From assembly GCA_023382755.1 (NCBI GenBank), contig JAHDWR010000004.1, forward strand, positions 1 to 38,773: a stretch of DNA of 38,773 bases, written 5' to 3'. A program made the translations under genes and the position numbers. Below, one piece after another: positions 18,522-26,199 of the stretch. Origin of the DNA: Dehalococcoidia bacterium (GTDB lineage: Bacteria; Chloroflexota; Dehalococcoidia; Tepidiformales; Tepidiformaceae). The notes beneath the pieces were generated by a model that was not told the origin of the DNA, did not search any database, and saw nothing but the letters and a program-made list of their open reading frames with translations. Position 1 is the first letter of the stretch. Each line of letters starts with the position of its first letter.

Positions 18522-19768
18522 GTGGGCCTCTCCTGGGCTACCGCGGCGTGGTGCTGACCCAGGCCTGGGCCGGGGCGTTTTGCACCGAACTCCTCGGGCT
18601 CATGGGCGCCGACATCATCCAGGTGGAGGTGCGCAAGCGCCCGGATAGCTGGCGTGGCAGCTACGACGCGCCACTCCCTACTCGCCTCGGGGAGGTCGAA
18701 GCCGCCCGGCACCCCTGGAACTGCAACCCGCTCTACAACTCCGTGAACCTCAACAAAAGGTGCGTGACGCTCGACTTGCAGGCCGATGGCGGGATGGCGA
18801 CGTTCCGGAAGCTCCTGCGTCACGCGGACTTCGTGGCCGAAAACTTCTCGCCCCGCGTCCTCGGCAACCTCGGCATCGGTTACGAACAGATGACCGCGAT
18901 CAATCCCGGGGTCATCCTCTGCAGCCTCTCGGCCTACGGTCACAGCGGCCCGTGGGAGAATGTGCCGGGCATCGGCGGGACCATCGAGCCAACATCCGGC
19001 ATGTCGGCGCTTCTGGGTTACCCGGACGGGCCGCCCCTCAATTCGGGCCAGATGTACCCGGATGCCGTCGCCGGCCTGAACGCGGTGGCAGCCATCGTGA
19101 CCGCTCTCCGGCACCGTGAGCGCACCGGCCGCGGACAGTACATCGACCTTTCCATGCAAGAGGCCAACCTCGCGTTCGTTGGCGACGCTGCACTCGAGTA
19201 CTTGCGCACGGGGCGGGAGCGCACGCGCGCGGGAAACCGCCACCCGGCCTACGCCCCGCACGGCATCTACCCGTCCGCAGGGGTCGACCGCTGGGTCGCG
19301 ATCTCCTGTCACGACGACCAGAGGTGGACGCAGCTCGCCACGATCCTGGCGATCCCGTCCGATGTGGTGGCCGCGCGAGCGTCGATCGCGGCGAGGAAGG
19401 CGGACGAAGGCATGCTGGACGCCGTGATTGCGGCGGCAACACGCTCGTGGGAGCGGGATGCGCTCGTCCAACGGCTCCTCGATGCGGGCATTTGCGCGGC
19501 GCCCGTACTCGACGGGCTGGAAGTCGCCGCGGACCCGGGGCTCAGGGAGCGGGGTGTCGTGGTCGAGGTCGAACATCCAGAGGCTGGCAGTTGGCCGCAG
19601 GCCGCGGCGCCCTGGCGTTTCTCCAGGAGTGGGATGGCCCCGGTGCGGCCCGCTCCCCTCCTGGGACAACACAGTTTCGAAGTCTTTTCGGAACTCCTTG
19701 GAATGACGCGGGACGAGTACGAAACACTGGTGGACACGGGCGTCTCGGGGACCGGCCCGCCCGGATAG
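18518..19768 (+). CDS. Family III CoA-transferase (putative catalytic subunit)
   Basis: CTELLGLMGADIIQVEV, FVAENFSPRVLGNLGIGYE, SGQMYPDAVAGLNAVAAIV (Asp present), RTGRGQYIDLSMQEA; overlaps the upstream gene by 4 bp (ATGA). Confidence 0.9.
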   Translation: MSGPLLGYRGVVLTQAWAGAFCTELLGLMGADIIQVEVRKRPDSWRGSYDAPLPTRLGEVEAARHPWNCNPLYNSVNLNKRCVTLDLQADGGMATFRKLLRHADFVAENFSPRVLGNLGIGYEQMTAINPGVILCSLSAYGHSGPWENVPGIGGTIEPTSGMSALLGYPDGPPLNSGQMYPDAVAGLNAVAAIVTALRHRERTGRGQYIDLSMQEANLAFVGDAALEYLRTGRERTRAGNRHPAYAPHGIYPSAGVDRWVAISCHDDQRWTQLATILAIPSDVVAARASIAARKADEGMLDAVIAAATRSWERDALVQRLLDAGICAAPVLDGLEVAADPGLRERGVVVEVEHPEAGSWPQAAAPWRFSRSGMAPVRPAPLLGQHSFEVFSELLGMTRDEYETLVDTGVSGTGPPG

Positions 19769-19779
19769 GAGCACACTGT

Positions 19780-20631
19780 ATGGCAGGCTACACGCAGATC
19801 CGCTATGAGCTGAACGACCACATCGGGGTCATCTCACTCGCTCGCCCGTCGGTCCGCAATGCGCAGAGTCGCATCCTGATCGAGGAGCTGGATGACGCCT
19901 TCGGCAATGCCGGGGCCGACCCCTCCGTGCGCGTGATTGTGCTTCGTGGCGATGGCGACCACTTTTCAGGTGGCCACGACCTCGGCAGTCCCGAGGAGCT
20001 CGCGGACCGGCAGGCCCGGCCCGCAGAGGAGGGGCTCCGGGGACGGTACACGCGGTCGTGGGACCTGAACATCGCGCCAACGCTCCGCTGGCGGAACGTA
20101 CCGAAGCCAACCATTGCCGCAGTGCAGGGCTACTGCATCTTTGCCGGCTGGATGATCGCCTCGGCCTGCGATGTCGTCGTCGCAGCCGACGACGCACTCT
20201 TCCTGCCCACGAACTTCCAGTACTTCTCGGTGCCGTGGGACCTCCACCCGCGCAAGGCCAAAGCCATCCTGTTCGAAAGCAGGCTGATCGACGCCCGGGA
20301 GGCCGAGGCGCTGGACTTCGTCAGCTGGGTGGTACCCCGGGAGCGGCTGGACGCGGAAGTCCTGGACTACGCCGCGCGCGTCGCGGAAAACGACCCGTTC
20401 CAGCTTCGGATGATCAAGCTGGCCATCAACCAGGCCCAGGAAGCCCAGGGGTTCACGGGACACCTGTACGGCGCCCACGCGCTCCACATGCTCTCTTCCA
20501 CTGGAGAAAGCGACCCGGGCTATGTGCTGCAAAAGCCCGACGGAAGGCGCCGGCCGATGGTCCAGCGCGCGTTCGAGAACTATGAGCGCCGGCTGGCGAA
20601 GCGCGACGGCGCCGGGGCCGACCCCGGCTGA
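19780..20631 (+). CDS. Enoyl-CoA hydratase/isomerase (crotonase) family protein, divergent active site
   Basis: HIGVISLARPSVRNAQS, VIVLRGDGDHFSGGHDL, KPTIAAVQGYCIFAGWMIASACDVVVAADDALF. Confidence 0.87.
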   Translation: MAGYTQIRYELNDHIGVISLARPSVRNAQSRILIEELDDAFGNAGADPSVRVIVLRGDGDHFSGGHDLGSPEELADRQARPAEEGLRGRYTRSWDLNIAPTLRWRNVPKPTIAAVQGYCIFAGWMIASACDVVVAADDALFLPTNFQYFSVPWDLHPRKAKAILFESRLIDAREAEALDFVSWVVPRERLDAEVLDYAARVAENDPFQLRMIKLAINQAQEAQGFTGHLYGAHALHMLSSTGESDPGYVLQKPDGRRRPMVQRAFENYERRLAKRDGAGADPG

Positions 20632-20640
20632 TCGGACGGC

Positions 20641-20669
20641 GAAGGGGGCGCCCAGCGGGCACCCCCTTC
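20641..20669. terminator. Hairpin between convergent crotonase and sucC genes
   Basis: GAAGGGGG-C-GCCC-AGC-GGGC-A-CCCCCTTC; one C/A mismatch; no T-tract. Confidence 0.5.
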
Positions 20670-20696
20670 GCGAAGTCGACCACATCCCGCTGACGA

Positions 20697-21959
20697 TCAG
20701 GCAGCGCTGGCAGCCGCCTCAACCGCCTTCTTCGCGGCTTCGAACAGGCCGCTCGCCCGGATGAGCGGCAGCCCGGACTCTTCGACCAGCTTCTCACCCT
20801 CCGCCAGGTTCGTGCCGATCAGCCGCATGACCACCGGGACATCGATCTTCATTTGCCTGTGCGCATCGATGACGCCCTGGGCGATGATGTCGACCCGGGC
20901 CATCCCACCGAAAATGTTCACCAGGATCGCCTTGACCGACGGGTCTTCGAGGATCACCTGCAGCGCGCTGACCACCCGCTGGGGGTCGTTCACGGTGCCG
21001 ATGTCGAGGAAGTTGGCCGGCTCGCCGCCCGCCAGCTTAATGGTGTCCATCGTCGCCATGGCAAGGCCGGCGCCGTTCACGACACAGCCGATATTGCCAT
21101 CGAGCTTGATGAAGTTCGCAACCCCGAGTTCTTGCGCCTTGATTTCGAGCGGGTCTTCCTCGTCCTTGTCGCGCAGCGCTTCCAGGTCCTTGTGGCGGAA
21201 GAGGGCATTGTCGTCGATGGTCAATTTCGCATCGACCGCAACAACGCGGCCATCGGCGGTGAGGGCGAGCGGGTTGATTTCGACGAGGCTGGCGTCGGTC
21301 GCCATGAGCGTCTTGTAGAGGCCCTCGGCCACCTTCGCGAACTGGTCTGCCTGGGTGCCAGCGAACCCGAGCCGGGCGGCCAGCAGACGGCCGACGTACG
21401 GTTCGAAACCGGCGGTTGGGTTGACCGGCACGCGGACGATTGCGTCGGGGTTGTTGTGGGCGACCACCTCGATCTCCTGGCCACCCTCGGCCGAGGCCAT
21501 GATGAGCGCGGAGCCCTGCATGCCATCGATGATGGCGGCGAGGTAGTACTCCTTCGCGATATCGGTCTGTTCGGCGACCAGGACGTGCTTGACGAGCTTG
21601 CCTTCCGGGCCGGTCTGGATCGAGACGAGGTGCTTCCCGAGGATGGCTGCCGCTGCCTGTTCGGCCTCTTCGGGCGTATCGGCGAGGCGGACGCCGCCGA
21701 CACGTTCGCCCTTCACCTGGCCCGAATGGTTGGCGGGGTCGGTGGTGAGCTTCTGGAACATGGCCGCGGTCTCGTTCTCGGCCACCAGGCGGCCTTTGCC
21801 GCGCCCACCGGCGTGGATTTGTGCTTTGACGACGACCTTGCCGCCGAGTTCGGTGGCGATGGCCCTGGCTTCGGCCGGGGTGGAGGCGACGCGGCCGCGC
21901 GTCGTGGCCACACCGTTCTGGGCCAGGAGGTCTCGCGCCTGGTATTCGTGCAGTTTCAT
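20697..21959 (-). CDS. sucC: Succinyl-CoA synthetase (ADP-forming) subunit beta
   Basis: MKLHEYQARDLLAQNGV, KAQIHAGGRGKGRL, GNIGCVVNGAGLAMATMD, ILVNIFGGMARVDIIAQGV. Confidence 0.95.
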   Translation of the reverse strand: MKLHEYQARDLLAQNGVATTRGRVASTPAEARAIATELGGKVVVKAQIHAGGRGKGRLVAENETAAMFQKLTTDPANHSGQVKGERVGGVRLADTPEEAEQAAAAILGKHLVSIQTGPEGKLVKHVLVAEQTDIAKEYYLAAIIDGMQGSALIMASAEGGQEIEVVAHNNPDAIVRVPVNPTAGFEPYVGRLLAARLGFAGTQADQFAKVAEGLYKTLMATDASLVEINPLALTADGRVVAVDAKLTIDDNALFRHKDLEALRDKDEEDPLEIKAQELGVANFIKLDGNIGCVVNGAGLAMATMDTIKLAGGEPANFLDIGTVNDPQRVVSALQVILEDPSVKAILVNIFGGMARVDIIAQGVIDAHRQMKIDVPVVMRLIGTNLAEGEKLVEESGLPLIRASGLFEAAKKAVEAAASAA

Positions 21960-22024
21960 GGGGAGCTCCGGAAGAGGTTGCGCGCGCGATCGTAGCGCCG
22001 GGCGGCGCTAGCCGATAGGGAAGT

Positions 22025-22112
22025 TGGCGGAGAGGGGGAGATTCGAACTCCCGGTGACTTGAGCCACGGCCGTTTTCAAGACGGCTGCATTAAACCACTC
22101 TGCCACCTCTCC
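22025..22112 (-). tRNA. tRNA-Ser, anticodon TGA
   Basis: Reverse complement GGAGAGGTGGCAGAGTGGTTTAATGCAGCCGTCTTGAAAACGG...GGGAGTTCGAATCTCCCCCTCTCCGCCA; long variable arm; CCA encoded. Confidence 0.93.
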
Positions 22113-22188
22113 ACCTCCGATTCTCGAATGTGGCGATGGCCCCGGCAAGGTGCGCATCGCGTTTGGTCACGCGTCTACAGGGACGTGT

Positions 22189-22227
22189 GCCGCCTTAGCA
22201 CTCTTGACACACGAGTGCTAAGGCGGC
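22189..22227 (+). promoter_or_regulatory. CIRCE element (HrcA operator) with TTGACA in the spacer
   Basis: Perfect TTAGCACTC-N9-GAGTGCTAA (22195-22221), arms extended to 15 bp (GCCGCCTTAGCACTC/GAGTGCTAAGGCGGC). Confidence 0.93.
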
Positions 22228-22277
22228 CACCATACTTAGCAATCAGCCCAATCGCGGCCGACTGTTCGAGGTGACTC

Positions 22278-22583
22278 TTGCCCACGTACGAGTACCACTG
22301 CCCTGGCTGCAAAGCCACCTACGAGCTCCGCCAGGGTTTCGATGCCGAAACGACACACATCTGCGAGGAGTGCGGCAAGAGCACGGCCAAGCGTGTGCTC
22401 CATGCTCCCCCCGTCGTTTTCAAAGGCAGTGGCTGGTATGTCACCGATAGCCGCAACAAGTCGTCGGCGATAAGCGACACGACCAGCGAGCCGCAGCCGG
22501 ACAGCGCCCCGGCCGGGACAGCAGCGCCACCGGCTTCCAACCCCGCGCCAATGCCATCGTCGGAAACCCCGGCCGCTTCGTGA
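22278..22583 (+). CDS. FmdB-family zinc-ribbon protein
   Basis: MPTYEYHCPGCKATYELRQ...HICEECGKSTAKRVLHAPPVVFKGSGWYVTD; TTG start; low-complexity Pro/Ala/Ser tail. Confidence 0.9.
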   Translation: MPTYEYHCPGCKATYELRQGFDAETTHICEECGKSTAKRVLHAPPVVFKGSGWYVTDSRNKSSAISDTTSEPQPDSAPAGTAAPPASNPAPMPSSETPAAS

Positions 22584-22653
22584 ACCGCTTCACACAGACG
22601 CTCTGACCCGAAGGCTGTTCGGGCGCCGGGCTCGCGCCTATACTCCTCGCCAT

Positions 22654-23268
22654 ATGGCCCGCCCTGCTCAGCCTCGCCGGGCAGCCGAACGAGCGGAGAA
22701 CGCGAACGGCACCCGGCATCGCATCCTCGATGCCGCCCGCGAACTCTTCGCCAACCACGGCTACGCTGGCACGTCAGTCCGCATGATCGCGCGTCACTGC
22801 GGTATCTCGGACCCCGCGATCCACTACCACTTCCGCTCGAAGTCCGAGATTTACCAGGCGCTCCTCGTCGAGCCGGATTACGACACCACACCGCCGGCCG
22901 GCGGTGCCGACCGGCAGGCCGTTGCTGCCTTCATGGAGCAACGGTTCTGGTGGTGGGCCCAGGACGCCGGGTTCATCCGTTTGCTGCTGCGCGAGCAACT
23001 GCTCGGACGGCCCGAGCCAATCCGCTACCTCGTAGAATCGGAACGGCGCTATCTGGCCGAACTCACCGAAGTTGCACGGTCCGCCTTCGGTGAGGGAGCG
23101 TCCACCGTCGCCGACCTCAGCTGGCATCTCCTGGCGGGCGCACTCTGGGATGTGGTGCTGGCCTATGGCGCCGATGCTCCGGACATCATCCGGCAGGACT
23201 ACTTCCGGGTACGTATCCGGCGGCTCATCGAGATCGCCCTGGATGCGGGTGAGCGGTACGGCCCATGA
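22654..23268 (+). CDS. TetR/AcrR family transcriptional regulator
   Basis: TRHRILDAARELFANHGYAGTSVRMIARHCGISDPAIHYHFRSKSEIYQALL. Confidence 0.92.
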   Translation: MARPAQPRRAAERAENANGTRHRILDAARELFANHGYAGTSVRMIARHCGISDPAIHYHFRSKSEIYQALLVEPDYDTTPPAGGADRQAVAAFMEQRFWWWAQDAGFIRLLLREQLLGRPEPIRYLVESERRYLAELTEVARSAFGEGASTVADLSWHLLAGALWDVVLAYGADAPDIIRQDYFRVRIRRLIEIALDAGERYGP

Positions 23269-23900
23269 AGGCACAGCCGGGGGAGATCGACGGACTCCCG
23301 CCCCACCCGCACCGGGGGCGCGACGAAACGCGGTCGCGCATTTTGCGTGCCGCCCTCGAACTCTTCGCGCGCGACGGCTTCGATACCACCACAGTGAAGT
23401 CCATTGCCGCCCGCTGTGGGGTCACCGACGCGGCGATCTTCTACTACTTCCCCAGCAAGCGGCACCTCCTCGATGCGCTCTGGCAGGTCCCGGCGGGCCG
23501 CAACATCCGCGCCCTGCAGCCAGCCGCACAAATGACCGAAGAACACCTCAGGGAACTCACCGACGAAACACTGAACTTCATCGCTGACAACCACGAGGTC
23601 ATGCGCTTGATGAGCTGCGAGGCGCTCGCCGGCGACGACACCGCCTCCGCTCTCCAGCAAGAGTCACGGGCCGTATGGCGGCGAACGATCCATGCACACT
23701 TCACCGCCGCCTTCGATGCCGACACGGCCGATGTCGCGACCGATGCCCTGCACGCGCTCATCCACGGCGTCACCATGCGAGCGATCATGGAATCGGGAGA
23801 CGGGATGGGTGGCCTCTGCCGCCATCCCGGCTTTCGCGATCGGCTCTTCCAGCGCGCCCGGCTCGTCGTGCCGCTCACGCCCCCCAACTGCGCCTCCTGA
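23265..23900 (+). CDS. TetR/AcrR family transcriptional regulator
   Basis: TRSRILRAALELFARDGFDTTTVKSIAARCGVTDAAIFYYFPSKRHLLDAL; ATGA overlap with the previous gene. Confidence 0.92.
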   Translation: MKAQPGEIDGLPPHPHRGRDETRSRILRAALELFARDGFDTTTVKSIAARCGVTDAAIFYYFPSKRHLLDALWQVPAGRNIRALQPAAQMTEEHLRELTDETLNFIADNHEVMRLMSCEALAGDDTASALQQESRAVWRRTIHAHFTAAFDADTADVATDALHALIHGVTMRAIMESGDGMGGLCRHPGFRDRLFQRARLVVPLTPPNCAS

Positions 23901-24364
23901 TGCGCGTCGTCGTGCAGCGCGTCCGCTCGGCATCGGTCGAAGTCGCCGGTGCGCGCGTGGCAGCGATTGGGCCCGGGCTCGTGGTGCTCGCCGGCATTGC
24001 CCTCGATGACACGCTCGAGTCGGTGGACCGCATGGCCGGAAAGGTCGCGGGCCTGCGCGTCTTCGAGGACGACCTGGGGCGGATGAACCGCTCTCCGCTC
24101 GAGGCGGGCGCCGAGGTGTTGTGCATCAGCCAGTTCACACTGCTCGGCGATGTGCGCCGTGGTCGGCGGCCGTCGTTCGACCGTGCGGCGCCGGGCCCGA
24201 CCGCGCTGCCCCTCTACGAGCACTTTTGCGAGGCGATCGAAAGCACCGGCCTGCGTTGCGCGCGTGGTGTGTTCGGCGCCGAGATGGCGGTCAGCCTCGT
24301 GAATGACGGACCCGTGACCCTGGTGATCGACTCTGTCGACCTCGATCAGCCCCGCCGCGCTTGA
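23900..24364 (+). CDS. dtd: D-aminoacyl-tRNA deacylase
   Basis: MRVVVQRVRSASVEV, CISQFTLLGDVRRGRRPSFDRAA, FGAEMAVSLVNDGPVTLVID; TGATG junction. Confidence 0.93.
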   Translation: MRVVVQRVRSASVEVAGARVAAIGPGLVVLAGIALDDTLESVDRMAGKVAGLRVFEDDLGRMNRSPLEAGAEVLCISQFTLLGDVRRGRRPSFDRAAPGPTALPLYEHFCEAIESTGLRCARGVFGAEMAVSLVNDGPVTLVIDSVDLDQPRRA

Positions 24365-24420
24365 CCGCAATGCAGGGCGAGCCGCAACGTTCATCCACAC
24401 CCCGCACCTGGAGCCCGCAC

Positions 24421-26121
24421 ATGCGCATGAGCAAGCTGATGCTGAAGACGCTCCGCGAACCGCCGTCCGAGGCGGAACTCGCGAGCCACAAACTCCTGCT
24501 TCGCGCCGGGCTTGTCACGCCGTTCGCCGCTGGCTTGTACTCGTTCACACCCGTTGGCTGGCGTGTTCTGCGCCGCATCGAGGCAATCATCCGCGAGGAG
24601 ATGGACCTGAGCGGCGCCCAGGAGGTCCACCTCCCGGCCCTCAACCCCATCGAAATGTGGGAGCAGACAGGGCGGGCCGAGGCCATGGGACAGACCTTGT
24701 TCCGGCTCGCCGACCGTAAGGAACGCGGCTTCGTCCTGGGCCCTACGCACGAAGAAGGCATGAGCCTTCTCGCCTCCCGGCACATCCAGAGTTACCGCGA
24801 CCTGCCGGTCACCCTCTACCAGATTCAGACGAAGTTCCGCGATGAGCCGCGCCCCCGGGGCGGGCTCGTCCGCCTCCGCGAATTCACCATGAAGGATGCA
24901 TACAGCTTCGACACGGGCTGGGACACGCTCGATGCAAGTTACGACGCCGCCTTCGATGCCTACGTCCGCATCTTCCGCCGCGCGGGCGTACCGGTGATTC
25001 CAGTGGCCGCCGACTCCGGGGCCATCGGCGGGAAGGACAGCCAGGAGTTCGTCTTCCTGACCGATGACGGGGAGGATGAGGTGCTGCTCTGTCCCGGCTG
25101 TGGATACGCGGCCAACGCCGAGAAGGCAGAGTTCACGCCGCCGCCGGCTGTCGGGGGCGAACCATTGCCGATGGAACGCGTGCATACGCCTGGCCAGCGC
25201 ACCATCGCCGACCTCGCGCGTTTCCTGGCCATCGAGCCGCGCCAGACGGTCAAGGCCGTCTTTTACAAGGCCGATGGAAAGCCCGTGTTCGTCGCCATCC
25301 GGGGAGACCTGGACGTGAACGAGGTGAAGCTGAAGAACGCCCTCAAAGCGAAGGACGTCGAGCCCATGGACGAGGCGATGGTCCGCGCACTCGGGCTGGT
25401 GGCGGGGTCGGCGTCGGCGGTGGGGTTGAAGGGGATGCCCATCGTCGCCGACCCGAGCGCCGTCCAAGCGCCGAACCTGGCCGCCGGGGCGAATGAGGCC
25501 GACTACCACCTCGTGAACACGAACCATGGACGCGACTGGACCGCGGACGTGGTCGCTGAAGTCGCGCTTGCCCGCCGCGGAGACGCTTGCGCCACCTGCG
25601 GCACCGCACTCGATGTGCGCCGGGGGATGGAGATGGGCCATGTCTTCAAACTCGGGACCATCTACTCCGAAGCTATTGGCGTGCACTACCTGGACGAGTC
25701 GGGAGACCGGAAGCCCTGCGTGATGGGGTGCTACGGCATCGGCGTCGAGCGGATGCTCGCGGCCGTCATCGAAGCGAACCACGACGACAATGGCATCACC
25801 TGGCCCCCGGACGTCAGCCCCTATGACGTGCATATCGTAGCCCTCAACCTGGACCAGCCGGCGGTCACTGAGACACTCGCCAGGCTCGAAGGACGGCTCG
25901 GTGAGCAGCGGCTCTCGCTCCTCATTGACGACCGCGAGGACTCCGCGGGGATCAAGTTCAAGGATGCCGACCTCCTGGGCATGCCCGTCCGGATTACGGT
26001 GAGCCCGCGCGCGCTGGAAAAGGGCGGCGTCGAGCTTCGCGACCGGCGTTCGGGCGAAACGCGGGTGGTCTCGTTGGACGCTGTGGCCGCGGAGGCGCGG
26101 GCAATACTCGACCGGGCCTGA
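24421..26121 (+). CDS. proS: Prolyl-tRNA synthetase (bacterial type with insertion/editing domain)
   Basis: MRMSKLMLKTLREPPSEAELASHKLLLRAG, LGPTHEEGM, RDEPRPRGGLVRLREFTMKDAYSFD, CVMGCYGIGVERM. ORF extends to 24361. Confidence 0.95.
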   Translation: MRMSKLMLKTLREPPSEAELASHKLLLRAGLVTPFAAGLYSFTPVGWRVLRRIEAIIREEMDLSGAQEVHLPALNPIEMWEQTGRAEAMGQTLFRLADRKERGFVLGPTHEEGMSLLASRHIQSYRDLPVTLYQIQTKFRDEPRPRGGLVRLREFTMKDAYSFDTGWDTLDASYDAAFDAYVRIFRRAGVPVIPVAADSGAIGGKDSQEFVFLTDDGEDEVLLCPGCGYAANAEKAEFTPPPAVGGEPLPMERVHTPGQRTIADLARFLAIEPRQTVKAVFYKADGKPVFVAIRGDLDVNEVKLKNALKAKDVEPMDEAMVRALGLVAGSASAVGLKGMPIVADPSAVQAPNLAAGANEADYHLVNTNHGRDWTADVVAEVALARRGDACATCGTALDVRRGMEMGHVFKLGTIYSEAIGVHYLDESGDRKPCVMGCYGIGVERMLAAVIEANHDDNGITWPPDVSPYDVHIVALNLDQPAVTETLARLEGRLGEQRLSLLIDDREDSAGIKFKDADLLGMPVRITVSPRALEKGGVELRDRRSGETRVVSLDAVAAEARAILDRA

Positions 26122-26199
26122 GGCCCGCAGCACCGTCCCCCGTATACTGGAGTCACCTTCGCGTCCCATCGGGCGCCCATGCCTTCTCCGGAGGTTTCG

